From NCBI RefSeq assembly GCF_014654205.1, contig NZ_BNAW01000043.1, positions 19,498 to 83,497 on the forward strand: a stretch of 64,000 nucleotides of DNA, written 5' to 3'. This DNA comes from Amycolatopsis bullii. GTDB lineage: Bacteria; Actinomycetota; Actinomycetes; Mycobacteriales; Pseudonocardiaceae. Each line of letters starts with the position of its first letter. Positions within the stretch are counted from its first letter, which is position 1. Under the pieces are notes generated by a model that was not told the origin of the DNA, searched no databases, and saw only the letters and a list, made by a program, of their open reading frames with translations. Below are positions 35,620-43,368 of the stretch, in pieces. Made by a program: the position numbers and the translations under genes.

Positions 35620-37188
35620 GTGCGGACGGTGACGAAGCGCAGGTGGCAGGTGGCGCTCGACGTCGCCCTCGGGGTGTTCCTCGCGTTCATCGTCGTCGCG
35701 GGCACGCTGGGCACCCGGTCGTACTGGGAGCTGGCCGGCGGTCTCGCGGTCGTGGCCGGCTCGGTCGTGACCGCCCGGCGGTACCCGGCCGTCTCGCTCG
35801 GCATCGCGCTGGCCGGGACGCTGGCTGTGCCGTTCCCCCTCGGCGACCACGTGCCCGCGTGGGTGATCTTCGTGCTGGTCGCGATGAGCTACCAGGCCGG
35901 GCTGCGGATGCCGCGGGCCCGTCCGGGGATCCTGACCGGCGTGGCTTGCACGGTCCTCGGGCTTCCGCTCGCGCTCGCATTCGGCCCGGACGGCCTGGGG
36001 GACTGGGCGCAGATGGTCGCGATGCTCGTCTTCGCCGGGCTGTCGCCGTGGCTGCTCGGCCGGTACATCCGGGTCCGCGGCGAGCTCGCCCGCACCGGCT
36101 GGCGCCGGGCCGAGGAGATGGAGAGCAGGCAGCGGCTGGTCGCCGAGCAGGCCCGGCTGCGCGAGCGCGCGCGGATCGCCAGCGACATGCACGACTCGCT
36201 GGGGCACGAGCTGAGCCTGATCGCCGTCCGCGCGGCCGCGCTGGAGGTCGCGAGCGGGCTCGACGACGCGCAGCGCGACGCCGCCGCGCAGCTGCGGACC
36301 AGCGCCGCGACCGCGACCGAGCGGCTGCGCGAGATCATCGGCGTGCTGCGCGAGGACGCCGCGCCGGTGGAACCGGTGCAGGGCGACCTCGGCGAGCTGA
36401 TCGGCCGGGCGCGGGCGTCCGGGTTGCTGATCGAGTCCACAGTGGACACCGACGGCGCGCCCCCGATGGTCGCCCGCGCCGCTTACCGGGTGGTGCAGGA
36501 AGCCCTGACGAACGTGGCGAAGCACGCGCCGGGCGCCGCTGTCACCGTCCGGGTGACCAGCACCGGTGCGCGGACCGACGTCAGCGTGGTCAACGCGCCG
36601 CCGCCCGCCGGGCCGCTGCCCGGTGCCGCGTCCGGGCACGTCGGGCTGATCGGCCTGCGCGAGCGCGTCCGGCTCGTCGGCGGCACGCTGCGGGCCGGCC
36701 CCGACGCCGGTGGGTTCGCCGTCACCGCGACGCTGCCCCACGGGGCCGGCCCGGCCGAGCCGGATGCCGCGGCGGATGACGAGGACGGGCAGTCGACGTC
36801 GGCGCGGGCGCTCGAACTGGCCCGGCGGGACGTGCGCCGCAGCCTGGTCCAGGCGGTCGCCGTCCCGCTCGGGCTGTTCGCGGTGGTGCTCGCGATCGCC
36901 GGGATCGCGTTCCTCTACCAGTGGAATTCGTCGGAGCTGCCGTCCGGCGTCTACGACCGGCTGCGGATCGGGCAGCCGCGGGCCGAGGTGGCGCCGCAGC
37001 TGCCGGGGAACCAGCGCATCGCGCGGCCGGTGCGGGGCGAGCCGCCGCTGCCGGCCGTGCCCGGTGTCGTCTGCGAGTACTACGGCACGGGAAGATCGTG
37101 GCTCGACAACGACTACGCCGCCTACCGGCTGTGTTTCGCCGATGGGAGACTGGTCGCCAAGGACAGGTTCGCCGAGGGGGCATCGTGA
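35620..37188 (+). CDS. Sensor histidine kinase with an extra C-terminal extracytoplasmic domain
   Basis: 522-aa kinase. Four to five membrane segments occupy residues about 10-150. The HisKA_3 helix carries His191 in RERARIASDMHDSLGHEL, and the HATPase domain spans about 285-373 (EALTNVAKHAPG; GHVGLIGLRERV). Unusually, an acidic linker is followed by one more membrane segment (413-433) and an about 80-residue terminal domain (444-518, VYDRLRIGQPRAEVAPQLPG...CEYYG...YRLCFADGRLVAKDRF) with the pattern of BamE/SmpA-like folds and two cysteines. This tail would face outside and may be the true sensor. Its stop overlaps the regulator gene (GTGA). Confidence 0.9.
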   Translation: MRTVTKRRWQVALDVALGVFLAFIVVAGTLGTRSYWELAGGLAVVAGSVVTARRYPAVSLGIALAGTLAVPFPLGDHVPAWVIFVLVAMSYQAGLRMPRARPGILTGVACTVLGLPLALAFGPDGLGDWAQMVAMLVFAGLSPWLLGRYIRVRGELARTGWRRAEEMESRQRLVAEQARLRERARIASDMHDSLGHELSLIAVRAAALEVASGLDDAQRDAAAQLRTSAATATERLREIIGVLREDAAPVEPVQGDLGELIGRARASGLLIESTVDTDGAPPMVARAAYRVVQEALTNVAKHAPGAAVTVRVTSTGARTDVSVVNAPPPAGPLPGAASGHVGLIGLRERVRLVGGTLRAGPDAGGFAVTATLPHGAGPAEPDAAADDEDGQSTSARALELARRDVRRSLVQAVAVPLGLFAVVLAIAGIAFLYQWNSSELPSGVYDRLRIGQPRAEVAPQLPGNQRIARPVRGEPPLPAVPGVVCEYYGTGRSWLDNDYAAYRLCFADGRLVAKDRFAEGAS

Positions 37189-37859
37189 TCAGGGTCGTGC
37201 TGGCCGACGACGAAGCGATGATGCGCGCGGGGGTGGCGGCGATCCTCGCCGCGGACTCCGGGATCGAGGTCGTCGCCGAAGCCGCCGACGGCCGGGAAGC
37301 GGTCTCGCAGGTCCTCGCCACGCACCCCGACGTCGTGCTGCTGGACATCCGCATGCCCGGCCTGGACGGCCTGGGCGCGGCCGCCGAGATCCGGCGGCTG
37401 CTGCCCGCGACCGGCGTGATCATGCTGACCACGTTCGGCGAGGACGACTACATCGAGCGCGCCCTCGGCCTCGGCGCCGGCGGCTTCCTGCTGAAGTCGG
37501 GCGACCCGCGCGAGCTGCTGGCCGGCATCCACGCCGTCGCCGGCGGGGCCGCGTTCCTCTCGCCGAAGGTGGCGCAGCGGGTGATCGCCCGGCTCTCCGG
37601 CGGGCAGCTGGCGCGCGCCGCCGCGGCCCGCGAGCGGATCAGCGCGCTGACTCCGCGCGAGCGCGAAGTGCTGACCCTGCTGGGTTCCGGACTGTCCAAT
37701 GCGGACATCGCGGCGAAGATGTTCGTCGTCGAGGGCACGGTGAAGGCGCACGTGAGCACCATCCTGACCCGGCTCGGCGCGAAGAACCGGGTGCAGGCGG
37801 CGATCACGGCGTACGAGGCGGGACTGGTCGGGGGAGACGCGGCGGCGTCCACCCCGTGA
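37185..37859 (+). CDS. Two-component response regulator, NarL/LuxR type
   Basis: 224-aa regulator: receiver domain with phosphoacceptor Asp54 (VVLLDIRMPGLDG), acidic pair D8/D9, switch Thr in MLTTFGED and Lys in GFLLKSGDP; then a LuxR helix-turn-helix (LTPREREVLTLLGSGLSNADIAAKMFVVEGTVKAHVSTILTRLG). The GTG at 37185 overlaps the kinase stop by 4 nt. Its last 56 nt overlap the convergent FAD monooxygenase gene. Confidence 0.95.
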   Translation: MIRVVLADDEAMMRAGVAAILAADSGIEVVAEAADGREAVSQVLATHPDVVLLDIRMPGLDGLGAAAEIRRLLPATGVIMLTTFGEDDYIERALGLGAGGFLLKSGDPRELLAGIHAVAGGAAFLSPKVAQRVIARLSGGQLARAAAARERISALTPREREVLTLLGSGLSNADIAAKMFVVEGTVKAHVSTILTRLGAKNRVQAAITAYEAGLVGGDAAASTP

Positions 37860-38937
37860 TCCCCGCGCCGACGCGGGCGGTGGCCGTGGCCGGCAGGCAC
37901 TTCAGCACGGCCGTGCGCAGGGTGGTGGCGACCGGGTTGGTCAGCTGCGGCCCGAGCTTGCCCATCCGGACCGACTCCCGGACGACCTGCTGGCTGCGAG
38001 GCCGTCGCTGCCGGTCGTAGCTCGCGAGGGCGGTGTCCAGGTCCTGGGTGGACACGGCGTGGGCGAGCACGACGGCGTCCTCGATGGCCTGGCAGCCGCC
38101 TTGCCCGAGGAACGGTGGCATGGCGTGGGCGGCGTCACCGAGCAGCGCGATCCGGCCGCGCGTGTAGGCCGGCAGCGGCGTGCCGAGGTAGTGGAGGTCG
38201 TGGTGCAGGACGGCTTCCGGCGGGGTGGCGGCCAGGAGCGCCGGGATCGGGTCGTGCCAGTTCTCGAAGGCGTGGCGCAGGTCGGCTCGGCGGGTGCCGG
38301 GGGCGGCGAGGGTGGAGATCCACCAGTAGACGTCGCCGCCGGTCAGCGGCAGGACACCGATCTCGGTGCCGCGGTCGAAGCTGGTGCTCAGCCGGGTGCC
38401 GGGCAGGTGCGCGACACCGCGGAACGCCGTGCTGCCCGAGTACACCGGCTCCGGGTGCCGCGGGAAGAGCGCGTGGCGGACCGGGCTGTGGATGCCGTCG
38501 GCCGCGACGACGAGGTCGGCGCGCAGTTCTTCGCGGCCTGTGCGGACCAGGCCGTCTTCGCGGACTTCGGTGACTTCTTCGCCGGTGCGCAGGCTTTCGG
38601 CGGGAATCGCGTCGCGGAGGGCGGCGATGAGGTCCCGCCGGTGGATCGCGCCGAGCGGCCGCCCGTGCCGTCGTTCGAACTCGGCGGCGTCGAAGCGGGT
38701 GATCCGGCGGCCGCGCCGGTCGCGGAACCCGCCTTCGGTCTGCACGGCCAGGCGGTCCCCGAGGTCGACGCCGAGTTCGTCGAGGCTGCGCAGGGCGTTC
38801 GGCCAGAGCGAGATCCCGGCGCCGACGTCGCCGGACTCGGGTGCTTTCTCCAGGACGGTGACCGTCCAGCCGACCCGGTGCAGCCCCGCGGCCGCCGCCA
38901 GTCCGCCGATACCGCCGCCGATCACTGTCGCCTGCAT
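37804..38937 (-). CDS. FAD-dependent monooxygenase (salicylate/urate hydroxylase-like)
   Basis: 377-aa class A flavoprotein monooxygenase. The FAD motif VIGGGIGGLAAAAGLHRVGW is at the N-terminus, the DG motif is in DLVVAADGIHSPVRHALF and the GD motif in GRIALLGDAAHAMPPFLGQGGCQAIEDA. The closest types are salicylate, 3-hydroxybenzoate and urate hydroxylases; the substrate is not defined. The ATG at 38937 lies just inside a pair of 16-bp palindromes shared with the divergent TetR gene, which very likely represses it. The extended C-terminus overlaps the end of the response regulator gene by 56 nt. Confidence 0.88.
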   Translation of the reverse strand: MQATVIGGGIGGLAAAAGLHRVGWTVTVLEKAPESGDVGAGISLWPNALRSLDELGVDLGDRLAVQTEGGFRDRRGRRITRFDAAEFERRHGRPLGAIHRRDLIAALRDAIPAESLRTGEEVTEVREDGLVRTGREELRADLVVAADGIHSPVRHALFPRHPEPVYSGSTAFRGVAHLPGTRLSTSFDRGTEIGVLPLTGGDVYWWISTLAAPGTRRADLRHAFENWHDPIPALLAATPPEAVLHHDLHYLGTPLPAYTRGRIALLGDAAHAMPPFLGQGGCQAIEDAVVLAHAVSTQDLDTALASYDRQRRPRSQQVVRESVRMGKLGPQLTNPVATTLRTAVLKCLPATATARVGAGITGWTPPRLPRPVPPRTP

Positions 38938-38946
38938 GACGTCCTC

Positions 38947-38962
38947 CTCTACAGATGTAGAG
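38947..38962. promoter_or_regulatory. TetR operator 1 (CTCTACAGATGTAGAG)
   Basis: Palindrome with 7-bp arms CTCTACA/TGTAGAG around GA, 9 bp before the monooxygenase start codon. It is repeated 18 bp away. Confidence 0.85.
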
Positions 38963-38964
38963 GA

Positions 38965-38980
38965 CTCTACACCTGTAGAG
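38965..38980. promoter_or_regulatory. TetR operator 2 (CTCTACACCTGTAGAG)
   Basis: Second identical-arm palindrome, centre 18 bp from the first (two helical turns on the same face, suggesting cooperative dimers). It overlaps the TAGAGT -10 box of the TetR gene at 38976-38981, which would give direct autorepression. Confidence 0.85.
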
Positions 38981-38988
38981 TGCGGTCC

Positions 38989-39531
38989 GTGGAGCGGATC
39001 GAGGTGATCGCCGACGCAGCGATCTCGGTGATCGCGGCCGACGGCATGCGCGGGCTGACCCACCGGGCGGTGGACCGGGCGGCGGGCCTGCCGGTGGGAT
39101 CGACGTCGTACTACGCGCGCACGCGGGCGGCGCTGCTGGAGCTGGCGATCGCCCGGATCGTGGCCCTGGACCAGCCGGTTTCGCGGCCGTCGGCGTCGCT
39201 GGCGGAGTTCGTGGCGGGGTATGCGTACGAAGCGATCACTTCGGGCCGGACGCGGATGCTGGCGCGGTATGAGTTCGCGCTGGAGGCGACGCGGCGGCCG
39301 GAGTTGCGGGCGGTGTACGACGAGGGGGGCTTGCAGATCCGCCGCCTCGCGGCTTCGGCGCTGGAGGCGGCGGGGTCGTCAGCTCCCGAGCGGCACGCGA
39401 AGATCGTGGTGGACTGGATGGAGGGGACGATCTTCGGGGCGCTGGCCGGGACGGGATCGCTGGCGCCGCCCGGCTTGGAGGAGCTGGTCGAGAGCGCCGG
39501 GGAGATTCTCGCGGGGATCGGCGTGGCGTGA
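38989..39531 (+). CDS. TetR family transcriptional regulator
   Basis: 180-aa repressor with N-terminal helix-turn-helix (RIEVIADAAISVIAADGMRGLTHRAVDRAAGLPVGSTSYYARTRAALL); the GSTSYY motif is the usual recognition helix end. The start is taken as GTG 38989, 7 nt after the TAGAGT -10 box, so the transcript is probably leaderless; GTG 38980 is an alternative. Two tandem CTCTACA-N2-TGTAGAG sites between it and the FAD monooxygenase make it the obvious local repressor. Confidence 0.9.
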   Translation: MERIEVIADAAISVIAADGMRGLTHRAVDRAAGLPVGSTSYYARTRAALLELAIARIVALDQPVSRPSASLAEFVAGYAYEAITSGRTRMLARYEFALEATRRPELRAVYDEGGLQIRRLAASALEAAGSSAPERHAKIVVDWMEGTIFGALAGTGSLAPPGLEELVESAGEILAGIGVA

Positions 39532-39544
39532 TTCGGGCCGACCC

Positions 39545-39592
39545 CCGCGGGGGCGCCCCCCGTTTTCCACGCTACCGGAGGGCACCGACAAT
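39545..39592. repeat. Dispersed element B, copy 2
   Basis: CGCGGGGGCGCCCCCCG, then TTTTCCACGCTACCGGAGG and GCACCGACAATT, between the ends of convergent genes. The same block order occurs within the hutF 5' end at 28097. Confidence 0.55.
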
Positions 39593-39611
39593 TCCGGATT
39601 CCCGCTGGGGC

Positions 39612-40397
39612 TCAGGCGTCCCGGCGGCGCAGGACCGCCGTCCCCGCCAGCAGTGCCCCCGCTGCCCAAGCCGCACAGATCAGCAGCCCCGCCCAAGGGG
39701 CATACGGCGCCGCCGTCATCGTGATCGGGTTGGGTTGGCCCGCCTCGACCATGGCGTTCACGCCCGCGATGCCCGGGAAGTACGGCATCGCCTCCGGCAG
39801 GCCCAGCGAGGCCACGATCAGCGGCAGCGGGACCAGCAGCACGATCACCGACACCAGCGTCCCGGCCGCGCTGCGCAACGCCCAGCCGATTCCCGTGCAC
39901 AGCAAGCCCAGCAGCGCGAAATAGCCGCCCATGCCGGACGCCGTCGTGAAGCCCGCCTCGAACGACGTCGGCAGGCCGTGGCCGTTCATCACCGCGGTCG
40001 CCAGTGCCATTCCCGCGCACGACAGGAGCACGCCGTACGCGAACAGGACCGGTGCCAGCACCGCCGCCTTCGCCAGGACCACCCGGGGGCGGACCGGGGT
40101 CCACAGCAGCGTCGACCGGATGCCCCCGCCCGCGTATTCGCTCGTCACGAACAGCGTGGCCAGCGCGATCACCGCGAACTGGGTCAGGTAGAAGCCGCCG
40201 CCCAGGGCGATCGTGTGGGCGCCCTGGGGCTGGTCGCCGATGCGCTGGGCGATCGCCGACAGCGTTCCGTAGAACAGCATCAGGGCCGTTCCCGCCACCA
40301 GGCACCACCAGGTCGCCCGGACCGACCAGAACTTCGTCCACTCGGACGCCACCGCGCCCGGCAGGCCGCCGCCGCGCACTTCCACCGTCGCCGTCAT
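39612..40397 (-). CDS. ABC transporter permease
   Basis: 261-aa protein with six hydrophobic segments, of the ABC-2/BcrB-like type (N-terminal SEWTKFWSVRATWW, typical of actinobacterial ABC exporter permeases). Its ATG overlaps the stop of the ATPase gene (ATGA), so the two are coupled and form one exporter, perhaps for a peptide or lipid antibiotic. Substrate unknown. Confidence 0.88.
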   Translation of the reverse strand: MTATVEVRGGGLPGAVASEWTKFWSVRATWWCLVAGTALMLFYGTLSAIAQRIGDQPQGAHTIALGGGFYLTQFAVIALATLFVTSEYAGGGIRSTLLWTPVRPRVVLAKAAVLAPVLFAYGVLLSCAGMALATAVMNGHGLPTSFEAGFTTASGMGGYFALLGLLCTGIGWALRSAAGTLVSVIVLLVPLPLIVASLGLPEAMPYFPGIAGVNAMVEAGQPNPITMTAAPYAPWAGLLICAAWAAGALLAGTAVLRRRDA

Positions 40398-41308
40398 GCC
40401 GAAACCCCGTATTCCACCGAAGAAGCCGTCAGTTCCATGTACGCCTGCTCGAGCGACGCCGTCCGCTCGGCGAGTCCGTGCACGCGGATCCCGAGCTCGT
40501 GCACGAGGTCGCCGACACGGGTGACGGCGACGCCGTCCACCACCAGTTCGCCCGGCTCGCCCGGGTGCGTCAGGCCGCCTTCGGCACGCAGCCGCGCGTC
40601 CAGCGCGTCGCGCTCGCCGTCGGCCGGGACGCGGACCGAGACCGTGGTGCGGGAATTGCCCGCGATGAACTCCGCCACCGGGGCATCGGCCAGCAGCTTG
40701 CCCTTGCCGATCACCACCAGGTGGTCGGCGGTCAGCTGCATCTCGCTCATCAGGTGGCTGGAGACGAACACCGTCCGCCCCTCGGCCGCCAGCGACCGCA
40801 TCAGCTGCCGCACCCAGCGGACGCCGTCCGGGTCGAGGCCGTTGACCGGCTCGTCGAACAGCAGCACCCCCGGGTCACCCAGCAGCGCGCCCGCGATGCC
40901 CAGCCGCTGTCCCATGCCGAGGGAGAACTGGCCGGCCCGTTTGCCGGCGACGTCGGACAGCCCGACCGTCGCCAGGACCTCCTCGACGCGGCTCGCCGCG
41001 ATGCCGTTGCTGCGGGCCATGGCCAGCAGGTGCTTCCCGGCGCTGCGGCCCGGGTGCAGGGCCTTGGCGTCGAGCAGCGCCCCCACCTCGCGCAGCGGGT
41101 GCCGCAGCTCGGCGTACCGCTTCCCGCCGACCAGGACTTCACCCGCCTGCGGGTGGTCGAGCCCGACGGTCATCCGCATGGTCGTCGACTTCCCGGCCCC
41201 GTTGGGACCGAGGAAGCCGGTCACCTGGCCGGGCGCGACGTCGCAGGTGAGCGCGTCGACGACGGTTTTCTCCCCGTAGCGCTTGGTGAGTCCCCTGAGT
41301 GTGATCAT
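40394..41308 (-). CDS. ABC transporter ATP-binding protein
   Basis: 304-aa ATPase of the BcrA/CcmA drug-exporter group. Walker A GPNGAGKST, signature LGMGQRLGIAGALLG (starting FSLGMGQ, a common variant of LSGGQ), Walker B VLLFDEPVNGLDP and H-loop FVSSHLMSEMQ are all present. The C-terminal 90 residues are the extension found in this group. Partner of the coupled permease. ATG at 41308. The leftmost gene of the TIR/radical-SAM cassette lies 78 nt upstream on the same strand, so joint transcription is possible. Confidence 0.93.
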   Translation of the reverse strand: MITLRGLTKRYGEKTVVDALTCDVAPGQVTGFLGPNGAGKSTTMRMTVGLDHPQAGEVLVGGKRYAELRHPLREVGALLDAKALHPGRSAGKHLLAMARSNGIAASRVEEVLATVGLSDVAGKRAGQFSLGMGQRLGIAGALLGDPGVLLFDEPVNGLDPDGVRWVRQLMRSLAAEGRTVFVSSHLMSEMQLTADHLVVIGKGKLLADAPVAEFIAGNSRTTVSVRVPADGERDALDARLRAEGGLTHPGEPGELVVDGVAVTRVGDLVHELGIRVHGLAERTASLEQAYMELTASSVEYGVSA

Positions 41309-41386
41309 GCCTCGAAGTCTGCGGCCCGCGGGGGTGCGCGGGCATCGGACGACGGTCGCGGGCCGCCCCCGACTTTCGGCAGGGTT

Positions 41387-41812
41387 TCAGGTCCGGGGCT
41401 TCTCCTCGGCCAGCTTCACCCAGCTGTTCATCTCGCCCTGCTCGATGCGCGTGACCGCGCGGACGAGGGCTTCTTCGCGGGCCGCCGGATCGGCGTACGG
41501 TTCCGCGCCGATGTGGTAGAGCCGCCGCTCGGCGTCGATCGCTTCGCGGGCGGCGCTGTACCGGAGGTAGTTGTCCTGCCAGTGGAACACCGACCGCAGG
41601 CCCGAACCGACGACGAGCACCGCGCCGATGACGGCCAGCACCACCGTGCTCGCCGGGTTGATCGCGGCGATCACGGGAATGCTGGCGGACAACGCGATCA
41701 TCGCCACCTCGGTCGCCTTGTACCACCGCCGCGAGCGGATGGCGTGCGACCGGTACCAGTCGTAGGAGGCGTCGGCCAGCGCCAGTCCCGGCCCGGGAAC
41801 CCCCTCGCCCAT
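41387..41812 (-). CDS. DUF4231 two-TM protein (SLATT-like candidate effector)
   Basis: 141-aa protein. A short N-terminal helix (YDWYRSHAIRSRRWYK) precedes two membrane segments (about 35-54 and 56-74), then a charged amphipathic C-terminal helix (FHWQDNYLRYSAAREAIDAERRLYH...MNSWVKLAEE). The motif pattern is that of DUF4231, related to SLATT two-TM domains, which are proposed membrane-permeabilising effectors in prokaryotic conflict systems. GGGAGGT sits 4 nt before the ATG. It follows the radical SAM gene after 13 nt. Being an effector is an inference from family and context. Confidence 0.75.
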   Translation of the reverse strand: MGEGVPGPGLALADASYDWYRSHAIRSRRWYKATEVAMIALSASIPVIAAINPASTVVLAVIGAVLVVGSGLRSVFHWQDNYLRYSAAREAIDAERRLYHIGAEPYADPAAREEALVRAVTRIEQGEMNSWVKLAEEKPRT

Positions 41813-41825
41813 CGGGACCTCCCTG

Positions 41826-43295
41826 TCAGCGGGCCGCGTACTTCAGCAGCCGCAATCCTTCCAGACGCACGGCTTGCGGGTAAATGGTCCGGTAGATGGC
41901 GCAGTTCGGCGAGCGGACGTCGAACCGGCCGGTCGCCCGGAAGGTGGCCGCCGCGCACCCGCCGGAACACCAGTGGCGCCACGTGCAGTCGCGGCAACCC
42001 TGCTTGTCCTCGACGAGCAGGTTCCGGATTCCGCGCGGGTCGGTGCGGACGGCAAGCACCGGGTCGGTGGTCCGGACGTCGCCGATGGTGTCGGAGATTT
42101 CCATGTGGCACTTCGCGATCTGCCCGCGCTGGTCGATCACGACGTAGTCGTCGCCGACGCCGCAGGCGCGGCGGCGGGGCGCGAGCAGCTGGCCCCGGTC
42201 CAGCACGCAGCCGAGGACGCTCCACCGCGGCAGGTTCTCTTCGATCTCCGCGAACGCCGATTCCAGGCCCGCGAGCATCGCCTGCTCTTCGAAGCGGAGG
42301 TCGGCCACGGCGGCCGAGCAGTCGTTGTCCCGGAAGAAGTTGAAGCTGAACGTGAGGTCCCGCTCGAGCGCGAACCGGACGACCGGGCCGATCGCGTCGA
42401 CGTTCCGGCTCGTGATGGTGATCGAGATGTGCGGCCGCACCCCGGCCTCGAGCAGCCGTCCGATCGTGCGGACCACGAGGTGCGACGAGCGGTGCCCGCC
42501 CACCGTGGGGCGCTGGGCGTCGTGCGCCTCCCCGATGCCGTCGAGGGAGATCATCACCCCGATGCCGTGCTCGGTGAGGGCGGCCGCCAGGCGCCGGTTG
42601 ATCGCGACGCCGTTGCTGAGCAGCACCGCGCTCAGCGTCAACCCGGCCGCGTCGCACCGACCCCGGGCGTACTGGTGCAGATCCAGCAGGACGTCGGCGT
42701 TGAGGCTCGCCTCGCCGCCCGCGTATTTGAGGCGCAGTGCGGAAAAACCGTTCCGGACCGCCGAGCGGACGAGCGCGTCCACGGAATCCCGGCCGGTGTC
42801 CCGGGTCATGCCTTCGTCGGACTTGCTGACGTAGCAGTAGGGACACTTGAGGTTGCACTTGTTCGTGACGTGCAGCCAGGCGGTCAGCTGCCGGCTTTCG
42901 GCGAACCGGGGATCCGGCGGCGCGCCCGCCGGGTGCAGCAGATCGTGCGAGAAAAGGTGACGCGCGGCCGCTTCCGCCGATTCGTCCGCCGCGAGCGCAC
43001 CGATCTCCCGCGGAGTGGAGAAAAGCTCGAGAAGGGCGTGGGCGGCCCGGTTGACGATCAGCACCCCGCCGTTCCCGTCCGGGTTGAACAATGCGGTGTG
43101 CTCGCCGTCGACCGGGCATTCCACGATCTCCCGCGCGCGCACCAGCGGGCCGGCGGGCAATCCGGCCGCCGTCCGGACGGCACTCCCGCCGCTCGGCGGG
43201 CAGGCGCAGTCCTCGCAGCTGTGGACGAGCAGCTCGTGCGCTCCCGGAACGTCCGAACCGGACAGTGCCACAGCGCGCTGGTCGCTGGAATGCAT
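41826..43295 (-). CDS. Radical SAM/SPASM protein with PqqD-like N-terminal region
   Basis: 489-aa enzyme. The radical SAM cluster is Cys147, Cys151, Cys154 (TNKCNLKCPYCYVSKSDE), with a conserved GGE motif (KYAGGEASLNAD). The C-terminal SPASM region carries many cysteines, including CRDCTWRHWCSGGCAAA, for auxiliary iron-sulfur clusters. Residues about 65-115 (ALFNPDGNGGVLIVNRAAHALLELF...) look like a PqqD/RiPP recognition element, suggesting a peptide substrate. An unusual Cys-rich stretch SCEDCACPPSGG (26-37) lies before it. No separate precursor peptide gene is seen. ATG 43295 with AGAGGGA upstream. Confidence 0.85.
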   Translation of the reverse strand: MHSSDQRAVALSGSDVPGAHELLVHSCEDCACPPSGGSAVRTAAGLPAGPLVRAREIVECPVDGEHTALFNPDGNGGVLIVNRAAHALLELFSTPREIGALAADESAEAAARHLFSHDLLHPAGAPPDPRFAESRQLTAWLHVTNKCNLKCPYCYVSKSDEGMTRDTGRDSVDALVRSAVRNGFSALRLKYAGGEASLNADVLLDLHQYARGRCDAAGLTLSAVLLSNGVAINRRLAAALTEHGIGVMISLDGIGEAHDAQRPTVGGHRSSHLVVRTIGRLLEAGVRPHISITITSRNVDAIGPVVRFALERDLTFSFNFFRDNDCSAAVADLRFEEQAMLAGLESAFAEIEENLPRWSVLGCVLDRGQLLAPRRRACGVGDDYVVIDQRGQIAKCHMEISDTIGDVRTTDPVLAVRTDPRGIRNLLVEDKQGCRDCTWRHWCSGGCAAATFRATGRFDVRSPNCAIYRTIYPQAVRLEGLRLLKYAAR

Positions 43296-43368
43296 CGCGG
43301 ATCCCTCTCACTGGCCGGACGGCACCGAACACGCGGGTAGCTTTTGTACCGCCGGGAGGCGGCGGAGC

